Part shown: positions 10,830-22,559 of the stretch, one piece after another
How positions within the stretch are numbered: the stretch's first letter is position 1
Layout of the letters: each line of letters starts with the position of its first letter
Assembly: GCA_038380435.1 (NCBI GenBank)
Contig: JAWZYU010000056.1
Span: 1,240,001-1,304,000 of the forward strand
Reading direction: 5' to 3'
From: Ryuthela nishihirai
Taxonomy: Eukaryota > Arthropoda > Arachnida > Araneae > Heptathelidae
DNA: 64,000 nucleotides
Notes under the pieces: generated by a model
Told to the model about the DNA's origin: nothing
What the model saw: only the letters and a program-made list of their open reading frames with translations
Database searches by the model: none
Position numbers and translations under genes: made by a program

Positions 10830-12110
10830 TTTTCTTCAGTAGTTTTGATTGTATAGCTTACATACATTATTAGAATACATAGAATGATGTCATCCTATTT
10901 ATTCATTACTGGGTCTACTAATTGTAATTTTCATTTCATTATTTTTAAACCACAATTTTTAAGAATCAATAGCAGAAAAAGCAACTGCAACAATTCTATT
11001 TCCATATAAGCATTTATTTCCTTATTAATAATTGTTATTAATATTGATAATTTTAATTTTTTCCAATTTTTTAATTATTTTTTAATTAATGGATTGATTG
11101 AACCTGCTTCAAACTGATGGACAACACTACTGCACACATGTATAAAAAATGATAACATATATTTCATTATTTGCACTTGTACTGAAAATATTTCGAAATA
11201 ACGTTAACATAATGCTATAACGAAATTTAAATTTTACTATAATGAAAAGCGATATTAAATTTTTGGCTGTATAAAAATGCAACAAAACTTTTTTATTTCA
11301 TTTGCCAACACTGTAACAAATGATTTATTTATGCTAAAAATTTGGGTGGTGGAATGTGAAGAGGTCTGCACTGGCAACAATGAGTTAGCCCCATACCTCG
11401 AGTGGGTGGGAAAATGCAACTTTTTCATTTTAAGAGCCAGCAAAAAAATCATTTTTTAGTTCGACTGATTGTGATGAAATATTACAATTTGCAATTTTTT
11501 TCAAACACTTAGGGAGTTTCAATTTACATAGAGGTCACTAATATGGAAAAGGTGAAACTTTTAATAAATATTGGAAGTGATCTGTTTATGGTAGAAATTT
11601 CGATTGTAGGATGTGAAGAGATATTCCACTCACAGCAACAACTTTCTTCTTTTCTCAGAAAAGTGCAAGAAAAGAATCTCTTTAAATTTAAGGAAATAAA
11701 GGCAAATGTGTTGTAAATGTAGTAATAATAAAATACTATTTGCATTTACCCAATCATCCAATGGTAAATGTAAAACTTAATTTTCTTTAAAAACAAGATT
11801 CCCTTATTTGCCAGAAACAATATATGTTCTTCTAGTTCGAGTCTACTCGAAAAAATCTTGAATAGCTGAAGTTATTGTTTCAAGTCACAAGGCAATATCT
11901 TTGACAAATTAATTATTAGTTTCATTAAATTGGTGTGATTGAGATAAGTTTTCAGAATATTAAGATTGAATATTTTCATTAGGTTGATTCTGTAATTTTA
12001 TACTGAGTTTGAGAGACATCTTCATGAAGATGCCTCTTTAAGGTGTCTTTAAGGATGTATTAAGATTAACAATATCTCTCAAATCGTCAAATCTAACTAT
12101 AATGAATCAA
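10830..12110. other. Unannotated intron sequence with a diverged internal duplication
   Basis: Two stretches, about 11312-11390 and 11567-11640, look like old direct duplicates; both contain a GGAATGTGAAGAG-like core (GGATGTGAAGAG in the second). Opposing short open frames at 11255-11459 and 11524-11745 cover them, but neither has splice signals or known motifs. I leave them as unexplained low-copy repeat. Confidence 0.4.
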
Positions 12111-12145
12111 TATCTAACTATACTAACGCATCAATACCTAACTGC

Positions 12146-12221
12146 ATCTCGCCATAGCACACCAATTCTAACAAGGTCCTGTTTGACATGTCTGCCCACC
12201 GCATCCTAGGTCTCCTCGTCT
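12146..12221 (-). mobile_element. L1x 3' microfragment (~75 bp)
   Basis: GCATCTCGCCATAGCACACC to AGGTCTCCTCGTC matches the LINE 3' region seen at 25620-25700. It is flanked on both sides by a near-identical ~16-bp sequence (GCATCAATACCTAACT and GCATCAATATCTAACT). The local region is itself repetitive, so the flanking match may be tandem repeat and not a target duplication. Confidence 0.6.
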
Positions 12222-12251
12222 ATAATGCATCAATATCTAACTATAAGTAAG

Positions 12252-12318
12252 AATTACAATATCTGCCTGTGGGCCAAGGCAGTTTTACTGCCTTGGCCCA
12301 CAGGCAGATATTGTAATT
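12252..12318. repeat. Perfect 32-bp hairpin with 3-nt loop
   Basis: Bases 12252-12283 and 12287-12318 are exact reverse complements around TTT. The arm includes CTGCCTGTGGGCCAAGGCAG. The perfect match over 32 bp in an old, AT-rich intron suggests a recent origin. Confidence 0.9.
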
Positions 12319-12329
12319 TCTTTCTCAAA

Positions 12330-14245
12330 TTGTACTGGATTTATGTCCAGGAAATTCATAATTTTTGACATAGTATCTGACAAACTGACGAAAACAAAAG
12401 TACTGTAGGTATAAAAAAAAAAGTTACTGATGGCAGCTGATAATGCTTCCATAAATATCTACTTAGTTTATTTTTTATGGGAATTTATTTAATAATTATT
12501 GAAATTATTATAAAATTAAAAGTAGGTACCTATTCAATTAAATTTAATATATTTTTAATAGAAAATGCAGTACTTTTCCCCATTATACCCATACTGCAAT
12601 TTCTGATACTGTTCCGTCACCACTACAGTGGGGTTGTAAGTCAGAAAAATATTGGGAAAAATTAGCAATGTGGAACACATGCGATTGCATTTTTTTCATA
12701 TATGAAAATCCTTACAAAATAATTTATTATTAATTACTAGTGACATCTCTCCACAACACAGCATGCTTTAATTTGTTGTCAGCTGCTACAGTACAAACAA
12801 TTAGTAGAGTATGAACAGACAAGAGTATTTTATTAAAACAAGTTAGCAATAATGTACTATTAAAGCTGTAGGGCATTTTCAAGGTATACACCTGCATTGG
12901 CTAAATTCATGGCTATAAATACCTTTAGGCACTACTGCAGAATATTGCCAAAATCCAGTTCTTCAGAGCAGCATTGTTTTCAGATTTATAGTTGGAGATT
13001 CCTTATTTCAAGGTTTATCACAGGATCTTTTCACTTCTTGATTCACTGTGTAGTATAATTTTCACTGTTTCATAAAAAGTCTGGATGTGTGATTAAAGAT
13101 TCATTCTGTTTTTATTATTTGTTATTAAATGTCCAAGGACTGAACGCAGTTTTGTTATAGTTTGTTTAAACAATTATTAGATATATCATGTTCTGTTGTA
13201 ATGGGACTGGAACCGATTTGTTCTCGCATCTGCATTTTTAAGTATCACAGCTCCAAATTCATTTGTCACTAAATAATAAAATCTACTATTATTTTTCAAG
13301 GTGTATGAATTGTTCCAGACCCCTCAATTTACATGCCTAGCTTGCCTATACATAGAAGGGGTACTGCCATTAACTGATTATGAATTAAATTTCAAATCTC
13401 ATAACAAAAAGGCTAAATCTGTTTATTTACATTTTTTGAAGAGCAGAAAGTCTGTGGCATGCATCATATTTTGATATTAATGAAATTTAATTTATTCACT
13501 TTTAATTAATATTCAATATGTTATATCAATGTTTTACTGTATTAACAGATTTTCACATTAACAGTATATTGATAAATACATTGTCTTGTTGACTTCTAAT
13601 GCTATTCAGAGCTTTCACCATATATTGAGAGTGAAAATCAAGACAGATTAAAGATTGAATGAGACCTTTCTTTATTGATTAAAGATCTGGGGTCTGAGCC
13701 CATCCACCCTTTATTATGAATGTTATTTTCAAACAAGGACACTGACAATCTGAATGGAGAACAGGAAACTAACATCATAATTGGTTAACGAAAACGGCAG
13801 GAACTACTGTATATCTTCGTGTATAATAAGCACATTCATGAATAATCTGAACCTGAAATTTAAATCCTTAAAACTGAAAAAAGAAAATAAAAACTATAGG
13901 AACTACATATCTGCCAACCCAGATAACAATTACATGCATGATAAGTATTCCCATTATAATTGTAACAGCAATCATGATTCACAGATAGATCAGGCAAGCT
14001 TTCTAAACCAAGTGGAACTTCCTTTTTCCCGAAGTTTAAGGCATGGTAGTTCTAAGTAATCCAATTTGCGATTATCTGTCCAGAGTGGAGAAGGTGGGGA
14101 ATATGTTCAAGTTGTATACACCCACTTAGATACAAACTTTCACTCTTCAATTCTGTAAAGAATTTAGGTGCGACCTTTGCCTAGTGTTTTGTCACAAAAT
14201 GATCAGCAAAAGTCCTACTTTCAAGGTCTAAGTATGAAGATGAAT
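12330..14245. other. Unannotated intron sequence
   Basis: A/T-rich, no SINE head or LINE segment seen. The plus-strand frame 13781-14059 is asparagine-rich and low in complexity; it has no splice context or known domain and is probably a chance frame. Confidence 0.45.
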
Positions 14246-14249
14246 ACTG

Positions 14250-14976
14250 CAGGTAAGTAATGAAGAAGTTAGGCAAAGGAGTCGACAACCTAACAGACAG
14301 CTATACTTTATAAAGAATTTAATCACGATAATGCTGTGGTACAAAGTTAAAATATAAAACTTCCAGGGAGTAATTTTCAAACTAGGAAAGTGCTGTACAT
14401 ACCATTACCATATATGGGATCTACTTAACTAATACCTTAGAATTATCCTTAACTTTATACATTAATTCAAAATTAACTCTTCCTTCAAGAGACCAATTAG
14501 AACCATATATAAAGCGAAAACATATTTACCACTTATGCTGGTACAATTGCATATTTTGCAGCAATGTCATGCTGTACTTGGTAATTATATTCGCCTAGTT
14601 TGAAAATTACTCCCTGGAAGTTTTATGTTTTAACTTTGTATCACAGCATTATCGTGATTAAATTCTTTATAGTCAACAACCTCCTCTGAGCAGTATATTG
14701 TGCAGAGAGAGACTCTGTTGGTTTGACCATGTTGCCCACTTGGATAATTATAGATTAGCGAATAGGGTTATGAACAGTGTGCCTAAAGACCTCAAGAAAG
14801 ATGGGGAGACCTAGGATGCAGTGGACAGACAATGTCAAACAGGACCTTGTTAGAATTGGTGTGCTGTGGCGAGATGCAGCAGATATAGCTCAGGACAGAT
14901 ATGCTTGGAGAACAAAATTGCATGGTCTGGTTGGATCTCTGTAGCCCATGGCTGCTTGAGGAGGAGGATGATGATG
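14250..14976 (+). mobile_element. L1x 3' end, split by a foldback element
   Basis: The plus strand holds the last part of the L1x coding region and tail: AAGTTAGGCAAAGGAGTC up to 14292, then resumption at AACCTCCTCTGAGCAG near 14679. It continues to the tail GCTTGAGGAGGAGGATGATG at 14976. The intervening 14309-14671 is an inverted-repeat element. The junction sequence AGTCRACAACCT is present on both sides, as expected for a target duplication. Confidence 0.75.
14309..14671. mobile_element. Inverted-repeat element of ~360 bp inside L1x
   Basis: The 77-bp arms (14309-14385 and 14595-14671) are reverse complements with about two mismatches; the arm starts TATAAAGAATTTAATCACG. A 209-bp spacer separates them. 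Long arms and no coding capacity fit a foldback or MITE-type DNA element. The LINE sequence AGTCRACAACCT flanks it on both sides. Confidence 0.7.
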
Positions 14977-15128
14977 CTACAGATCAGGAAGTAGGGAACG
15001 AGAGACACACACATACCTTTAACGTAAGTAATTAAAGAGCTGAAATGAAATAATTTTTTCCCTTTTATTAACAATTCCTTTTTTGAAAAGAAAACTAAAA
15101 TTTTGGAGAATGTTTTCTTATTTATTAA

Positions 15129-16620
15129 CCCTTACAGTGTTGGATTCTGAAACTGAACTCATTGGTGGCTGGATTTATTTAAGGTGTTTCAGACAATAAA
15201 TAACTTTAGAACCTCATCCTGAAGTAACTAATGAAAGGAAATATATCATGTTGTATACCAAAAGAAAGAGCATTTAATTGTGCTTAATAAAATGGCAACA
15301 ATTCGAAGAAAAAACCGTAAGCTAAGTATTTTAAACATTTTTTTCAAAACATTGCAAAATTTTACTGTATTTTTTTCACTTCATCTTTAGTAAAATTTCA
15401 AATATATATTTTTTCCATTTTTTCTACATTATATAAACAGTTCATAATATTTTGATTATTACTTAAATCGTTCATTTATTTTGTGTTTTCTAAATTATTT
15501 AGCCATTTATGTATAATGCATAATCTTAAACTTTTGATGATCAGCAAACTCTAAGACTAAATAAAGCTGTGTCATAAAAAATAATTTTGCTCTAAAACTA
15601 GATAATTTAAATAAAAAATGAAAGATATATCAGAAAAGTGATAATGAATTATGAAAAAAAAATTATGTTTTAAAGCATTTTAAAGTTTAATTGATGCATT
15701 GAGCTTGGGAATAAGTAACTTTATTATGATGCTGCATAACTGCTAAGGAAAAGTTTAATTCTAAAATTCCGGCAAAAACTTTGGTTAAGAATTGCAATTT
15801 CCCAACCTTAATTTGTTTATATGCTTTAAATGTAATTAAAAATATTGATAAATAAAGTCTTACCATTTAAAATTTACACTCTGAGTAATCCTAATGCTTG
15901 TTCTAATTGCTGTCATTATAGATTGCTAGAAGAATCACTTTCGATCATTCCTAATTAATTATTGTTTATAATTACAGTATCCATTTGAGAAGCAATAAAA
16001 AATAATTTTAGAAGCATTAAGGAAAATAAAAAAGTCCTTAAAATTGAAAGTCTACTAAAATATTGATTGAAAACCAATGTGCGTAGTTCCTGGAAGATGT
16101 AATTTCCAGTACTAAAAAAAAAATCAATATCCTTATATTAAAAGTTTAGAAAGCATTACAACTCTATCTAGTAGAGCTATAAATAGCAGAGAAGAGTGGG
16201 AAATGCAACCGATTAATAATCTAAACATGGTACAGCAAAATAAAGGCATGAACTGAATCGGTGCTACTTGATGCTATTTATGGTGACTGAACATGCACAT
16301 CCAACTCAAATAGATTTATTTTTAAACTTTATCATAATTTTTTAAAGAGGAATCAACAGGTGACAAATTTTTATCACAGATTTAAATGTTATTTTCGTTA
16401 TTTGATTAGAAACCATTGCAAAAAATTCAGATTTCTATTTGGAATATTTTTTTCACAACTTTGTACCATGGGAGCGAAGCTTTGGTCTCCGACCACTAGA
16501 ATGGGAAAGATTAAAGTGATTTTTCGGACTGCAACATAGTAAGGATTAAAAATCATTTCATTAAAAAAGAACAAAACTGAGAAGAAAAAACAGCAGTTGG
16601 TAGCTCTTCAACATGAAGGG
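15129..16620. mobile_element. Possible second TTAA-type element, related to the piggyBac copy end
   Basis: CCCTTACAGTGTTGG follows TTAA at 15125-15128. An imperfect inverted counterpart, CAACATGAAGGGG, precedes TTGA at 16621. The stretch 15200-15270 resembles 34030-34110 near the end of the piggyBac gene (shared AAAGAGCATTTA motif and surroundings). I infer a non-autonomous derivative of that piggyBac. The right end is uncertain. Confidence 0.35.
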
Positions 16621-16728
16621 GTTGATGACAACCTATAGCAGGCCGGATGAGGAACAAATTCCATGAGAGAGATCAAAATCTAGATGCATGAATATCTTCT
16701 CATAAGGTCATAAGTGAGGGGGGGGGGA

Positions 16729-17097
16729 TGTTTCACTTCTGAGCAGCACTTTTTTGCACACAATAGGCTCATGTCAGGTCACAAGGACTACAAGATTCAG
16801 AATATGGGGGAAGGGGACCCACTGGACAGCTGTTGTGAGAGAGATGCAGCTTTCCATCAAGGCCATCTGGCATGTTCTTTTAACATGCACATGGTATGGC
16901 TCTACTGAACATGGGGTCATTAGCTTAATGTTGCATCCAATGGATGGCAGCCTTCCCAAGCCTACTGATATATCTTTTCTGACCAAGGGAAGGGTGGGGT
17001 TTAGCAGAGATAAATCTCAACACTGGAACATGTGAGAGTCAAACATGAAAACTACAGATTATGAGCCTGGTATGTTATTGACTGAGCCAACCCCCAC
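16729..17097 (-). mobile_element. SINE-A copy, diverged, with tRNA head
   Basis: All parts of the element can be followed, from the tail (TTTCACTTCTGAGCAGCAC) to the head (box A region GGCTCAGTCAATAACATACC, box B altered). It is more diverged than 5729 or 8640, and no target duplication is clear. A G10 run precedes it. Confidence 0.85.
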
Positions 17098-17298
17098 TCG
17101 GAGGAGGAAGTATTTCCTAAACTGTTTAAGTTAGAGAATACATACATAATTTACCCAAGTCTCCAATAGTGATCTAACCCTTTTGCCACAATTAAAGAAT
17201 GTCAGAAATATCATCTTGCAACTATCCCTTATCATGATTCCCAAATATTGAAGTAACTTTATATGCTTTACATAAGTATTTGGATGCTTCATAATTAA

Positions 17299-19546
17299 CC
17301 CTTTGCACTCCATAGGTGCTGTTATGGTCACATATTGTCATAAAAAGATAATAAAAAACGTATTTCTATTAAGTTGTATGTCATTTATTCATCATCTTTT
17401 TTTTTATAAATAGCCTATTTTTTTTCCCTTCAACTTGCTTAAAATCCTTTGGAGTTACTGGTATGTCATACTAAAAAAAACATCTGGATCCTTCCAGGAT
17501 CCCCATTGAATACAGATGTTGAGAGAATTCAAAATGAGAGGACCAAGACATCTATGTCTGTTATTAGTACAACAAAAGCTTTTGATTTAAAAAAAAAATG
17601 CTGTTTAAAAATTTTGTTAAGTATATCTTATAAAAATACATATTGAAAAATAATATTTCATTTTTCATTTGAAGCATAATTTATTAAGCTAGGATAAGAA
17701 TAATTTGCTAGAATCATCTGATCACCATTTCTCAGGAGCAATATATGATATTGCTGACCTGTTTGTTAATATTACTCTATGCTGACACAATCCTGTAATT
17801 TAAGATTAAAAGTTTCATTTGAACTATTGGAGCAAATTCTTTCCTAAAGTTTTGAAATTCTCCTGAAAATTAACCAAAAACTGCTCTTTTACAATAGAAA
17901 GATTTTGGAAGTTACAAAAACTTCCTTAAAATTATTTCAATATGCCTAGAATTATTTTTTATCATTTATCTCAGCATTCACTGTGCTCTCAAGGCTACTG
18001 AAACCAAAACTGCAAATAAAAATAATTTGTTTGTACAAAAGTCCTGGTAAATATATCACAGCCTAAGTGTACTGTGCACATAGCATCATCAGCATTGGAT
18101 AACCTTTCAAAATCAATTATTATTATTTGTACTTTTATAATTAAAACTTGGTTCTTTTTAAAATTTCTGTAGATCTATTGATTTTATTTCCATAGATTTA
18201 GCGTATTGATCTTTCAGAGTTATGGTACACAACTGATTGTGGCATAGCTGGCTTATAACTCGCTCGTTTTTACTTCTATCAATTTATTGATTTTATTCCT
18301 GTATATTTAAATATCGTTATCAATTTTTTGAAGCCATGATACATTGCTGGATATGATGATGTGGTTTATAACTTTTTACTATGGTTTTTTTTTTCTTTTA
18401 ACATTGAATTAGGTTTTAAACATTTTTATTACTTCTTCAATTTCCCAGTCAAAAAACCAATTTTTTATCATTTCCTGAAAATGAATGAGGTCTTGGATAG
18501 GAAAAAAAAAGGACCTCTTTGGCATGGAAATCAATTGTCCTGTAGGAGGGCAATTTCAGCAAGTGTTTTTACACACACACACGCCCAAGTCAATATCTTG
18601 ACTGTGACACTCTGATGTCTGATGATAATTACTTTTTTTGGCTTGGTGCACTAAATTTTTAGCACTTAGAAAAGATCACTGAAATTCAACACTCAAAGAA
18701 AAAAATTCATAATGATTAGTAAAATAATGCAGCATTCCTCCATTTCATACACAGAATAGAAAATCTCCTTAATGTGAGTAGTCCAAGTCACCTTGTGTAA
18801 CATTGGCCCATGTTTTAAAATATACTACACCTAAAAGAATCATTAAAAGAAATAAAAATCTTGTTCTGGTAAATATATTATTTTGGAAGAATTTCCTTTT
18901 AATTGATATATAATTTAACTGTTTTTACACATCGAATTTTTAAAAATGAGCTTTAATTGCATAGATCAATCTATTTCTTTCCCTACATCACAGAGAAAGT
19001 CTTATTAAAATCAATATATTTGTAAATTTGTTTAAAATTTTCATTTTCATAAAAATTCGGAATTAAATTCTGTTTAATTTGGTATATAACATGATCTATT
19101 GTGGTTGATGCATTACTTTTAAAAAAATTCTTTTTGACTGATTTACTTGACTCAGTACAGCTGGCAAAAAGTCTGGGACTTTTCTCAAAGTATGGTACCA
19201 AGCAAAAAATTACAAGAGTAATTTTCTTGTTTCAAGTAATTTTTTTTTAAATTCAGATATAGCCTTTCTTACTCATGTGCATTATAATAATTTCTGTGCA
19301 TTTTTCAAATTAATTTTAATTTGCATTACCAGATTATTTTTTATTACATGACTCTAAAAAGTCATATTAAAATAAAAATTGTCAGTTTTTGTAAAATATT
19401 TTACTTTTAGAAAATCCAGAATCAAATGCTGATTAATTTGACATATATAGCATACCATAATTATTTTCATTAATTATTTGGCAAAAAAGTTCTATTTTTT
19501 TTTTGGCTGATCAGAGTGAAAAGGACTAGGCAGGACCTTGGAAGGA
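17299..19546. mobile_element. TTAA-flanked non-autonomous element, copy P2
   Basis: It begins CCCTTTGCACTCC after TTAA (17295-17298) and ends AGGACCTTGGAAGGA before TTAA (19547-19550). Blocks match P1 and P3: ATCTGATCACCATTT, GCTGACCTGTTTGTTAATATTAC, and GGAGGGCAATTTCAGCAAG. It is longer than P1 because it retains the interior also seen in P3 (the ~19000-19190 part matches 25370-25525). The interior is non-coding, with an (AC) repeat at 18571-18584. Confidence 0.7.
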
Positions 19547-19861
19547 TTAATTATAACAACTGACAAAATAAATAATTTCTTTTACCTAATCAAAAGCTAT
19601 TGTCAGAGCAAGAAAATTTGTACCTACAGTCCTCAAAACACAAATTTTAATTCCCATTGTGTGTTCTTCACATTCGAAGAATTAACTGCTAAAATTATTA
19701 TTTACTCTCTATATAATTACTAGAACAGAAGTGAATAAGTTCTGCTAAAAATTAATATACGAGAGAAATTGAAATCTTTTAAACAGACATAAAATGAAAA
19801 ACTCATAATATATATAAAACAACATAATTTTATAACTCGCAACAAAGAAACAACATCAGCG

Positions 19862-19934
19862 AAGTTGGGACTAGAACCTGAGAACTGCAGATTATGAGTC
19901 TGGCACACTATCAACTAAACTATCCCCAACCCTG
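19862..19934 (-). mobile_element. SINE-A head-only fragment
   Basis: Only the tRNA-like head remains, recognisable by GGACTAGAACCTGAGAACTG (box B region) and ATTATGAGTCTGGCACACTA. It has the same minus orientation as the other copies. Confidence 0.75.
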
Positions 19935-19949
19935 CTAGGTTAGAAGCAA

Positions 19950-20575
19950 GCCATGTGATAGAATATGAGAAGTTATTCCCAACATATTCTCGACCTGATT
20001 AAGAACTAAAATGTAATATAATACTAAATAAAAAACTGCTAGAAAATAAAAACTAAGCATAGGTAGGACATACTGGGAGATAAACTGCAGAATGCCTTCT
20101 CAAAATATCTAGCTGCTTAGATCTGTTCTTATAGAGGAGTGGGATTTATTACCACAAAACTGCACAGACTTTTCAAGCAGTGTGACAATGCATTTCACGA
20201 GTTGTTTAACTATAATGGGATAATCATATACCTTAATAACATATCCTGTTCCCTAATTCCAGCACTTTCAATAATAGAAACTTATGCTCTCATATACTAC
20301 TATGCATATTACAAGGCTAATCCCTAATGCATATTTACAAGATTTCTTCATTATCCCACTTACTATTATTCAGTCATGTGACATTTTACTGCATTTTCTG
20401 AAAACCATTTTTAGTTCACATTTTCGCTAATTATTCTTTAATTAGTTTAATTAATTTAATTCCCCCTAAAAAAAAAGAAACCTAACAGCTAAGCAAGATA
20501 CCTTAAAATGGTGGCCTGAATTAATTAGCTCCTTCGTGTTAAGTTCATCTATACTATTATTCTCTTTTTCATCTT
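19950..20575. other. Unannotated sequence with a low-copy repeat shared with 40020-40140
   Basis: The block CATTATCCCACTT followed by TCAGTCATGT near 20350-20385 recurs near 40032-40065 with similar surroundings. The family is unknown. No exon is visible until 20582. Confidence 0.4.
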
Positions 20576-20581
20576 ATGCAG

Positions 20582-20629
20582 AATTTTTACAAGCTGCAGG
20601 CAGCACTACAATTAGTAGTTGATGAACTG
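20582..20629 (+). CDS. Candidate 48-bp plus-strand exon, unknown gene
   Basis: A strong acceptor (pyrimidine-rich tract ending TCATCTTATGCAG) precedes 16 open codons, NFYKLQAALQLVVDEL, and a GTAAGC donor follows. The peptide is amphipathic and helix-like; I do not recognise the protein. The exon would be phase 0 on both sides. It lies only 114 bp from exon 2 of the kinase on the other strand, so it would belong to a nested or overlapping gene. With no second exon found, it may also be a relic or chance. The combination of splice sites and an open frame in AT-rich DNA makes it worth keeping. Confidence 0.4.
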
Positions 20630-20743
20630 GTAAGCATTTTACAATATAAGACATACATTCAAGACACCAAAATGGTTTTTACATTTAAAATTTTTAACTT
20701 GTTTGCAAAAATTACAGATTTGCTTTACAGTTAACTGTCATAC

Positions 20744-20884
20744 CTAAATATATTTCTCCAAAACCACCTAAGCCAATGGATTTTCCTAATTTCCATTTAC
20801 GTTTCATAACATCTGTGAGAATTTCTCCACGAGGAAGAGGATCTGGAAGTCTATGGCCATTTGCAGCAATTCTTGGGTGTTCAC
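20744..20884 (-). CDS. VRK1-like: VRK-like kinase, coding exon 2 (glycine-rich loop)
   Basis: This 141-bp exon follows acceptor TGTATTGCAG and precedes donor GTATGA. It enters in phase 1 (exon 1 supplies G, giving Gly18) and leaves in phase 1. It encodes residues 18-64, including GEILTDVMKRKWKLGKSIG and the nucleotide-binding loop IGLGGFGEIYL (residues 54-64). The GE-x-L/I-TD and KW-x-xG-x-x-IG pattern is diagnostic of vaccinia-related kinases, host nuclear CK1-group Ser/Thr kinases that phosphorylate BAF and chromatin proteins. The family match to VRK1 is clearer than to VRK2 or VRK3, but paralogue assignment needs the rest of the gene. Confidence 0.93.
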
Positions 20885-21239
20885 CTGCAATACATGTATC
20901 AAACTTAGCACTGAATCAAAATCAATAAAGAATATACCAAAATATTTAAAGATGATAATCACATATAGCAAAAAAAAAAAGCTTGTTTAAAATTAAGCAG
21001 CAAATATAAATATGAGAATAACTTTAGTTTATAATACACACTTTTCTTTGATGATTGCCAGTAGCAAATAATTTGATTACCTATGAAGTAAGAAACCAAG
21101 AACAGTATGTCCCTGCATTTCCTTAGCATAGTAGCTATACGCAACAACACACAACTTAAGCAAGTCCTGTTGCAATATCTACATTACAGGCTAGTGTCTA
21201 TATGATAACATTTAAGCATGAATCAATAAAAAAAAATCT

Positions 21240-22330
21240 CAAAATACATTTGACAAATTCAGTTAAATTTCACAGGAAGATACAAAAAAATGTTGTGTAG
21301 GTCTTGAAAGTTTGGACCAAAATAATTTGCATAAACCCTAAAAAGACAAATAAAGAAAATTATCTGAAAAAGAGGGGATGGGTTTGAATACAAAATGTAT
21401 AGTCAGTACACAATTTTAATTTGACCCCCCTCTAGCACCAATGCAAGCCTGACAATTGATTCATTCCCTCAGTATCAAAGAATGGGAAGGCAAATAAAGC
21501 CCACTGAGCAATAAGAAAGGGAGTTGAAGGTTGGTAAGGGTGAAGGTAGTAATCCCCTTCCCCCTCCCTGAAGGGTTTGGGAAGGGGGTTGAAGGATGGT
21601 AATATGTCTCCCCATGGCATCCTACAGATTTCTGAGTTGAGATTCAGAAAGAATGTGGGCCACTCCATTCTTTGGATACTCATTTCAAAATATTATTTGA
21701 CAAGTCGTTCTCTGTGTGAATAAGTATTATTGTCCATTAGAAAGAAATTGTCACCTACTTCATCAATATAGGGATCAATAATATTATCCTGATATTTCTG
21801 AGGCATTCAAAGAATATCCATCAAATACATGAAGTCAGTATGGTCACCCAATGAAAATGTTACTTGCACACTGTGACCTACACCACTAAAAGTAACTTCT
21901 CAAATGTGTTATGAAGCTGATTACAAGTTACCATCTCTCTCTCTCCAGATCAGTGCACATCTGCTGCACAATTGTAAAGGAAATCTAGACTCATCCGTGA
22001 ACAGGATGAGGCTCCATTGTTCTCAGTTTGGGTTATATGGTTGTGACACCAATTCAAGAGGGCCTATCTGCATCTGGTGGTTAAAGGGATAATTAAAAGG
22101 GTTGAAGAGCACAGAGACTGCCTTTGGATGCCTTCTAGTCACAGTTGAAATGAATTATTGCCTTCCTGTGGCTGCAATGAGGTCTGAACACAGAGATGAT
22201 GCTGTTGCTTTCCTTTTCTCTTGGGACAATAGTCCAATACAGTGATCATCTGGTGGTTTTGTAACCCTAGGATGCCTTTGAAAAGGCCACAGAACTGTTT
22301 AGGTGTTTGAAATTAAAATTTCACCATAAC
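21240..22330 (-). mobile_element. Tc1-like transposon remnant, copy T2a
   Basis: Minus-strand fragments, broken by frameshifts and stops, carry Tc1/mariner-type transposase blocks in the expected order: a TDESR-like block near 22000, YQDNIIDPYIDEV, FFLMDNNTYSHRERLVK (aligning with the second catalytic Asp region) and IQRMEWP. The last frame runs 21432-21683. The element is decayed and inactive. Similar blocks in the same orientation at 31060-31990 show a second copy. The ends are not defined; flanking sequence near 21240-21360 resembles 29770-29900. Confidence 0.75.
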
Positions 22331-22559
22331 ACTGATATAAGTTAGCATTGTGAAAAAGATAAATATGGTTCCAATATGAAGTTAAGAAAAATGAAATGTC
22401 AATGGCAAAGATTGAATTGAAGAAAAAGGTTTTATCAGGTATAGCACCAAAAGTATGTACACAGGTTTCCATAATTTAAGGAAAACTCAGAAAAATTATG
22501 ATAAACAAAAAACTATATGAATGATTTTAATGGAATTTGATGAAAACATGAATTACAAT

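Larger units (their letters stand above)
3010..20743 (-). other. Intron 2 of the VRK-like gene (17.7 kb)
   Basis: This interval lies between exon 2 and exon 3 of the minus-strand kinase gene, with a phase-1 GT/AG junction. It contains several LINE fragments, four or more SINEs, two TTAA-type elements and a plus-strand exon-like sequence. Transposable elements account for much of the length that I can classify. The intron boundaries come from the reading-frame-preserving splice sites at each end. Confidence 0.8.

Noticed and set aside
13781..14059. 92-codon asparagine-rich plus-strand frame
   Set aside because: Low-complexity composition in AT-rich DNA, no splice sites or family motif.
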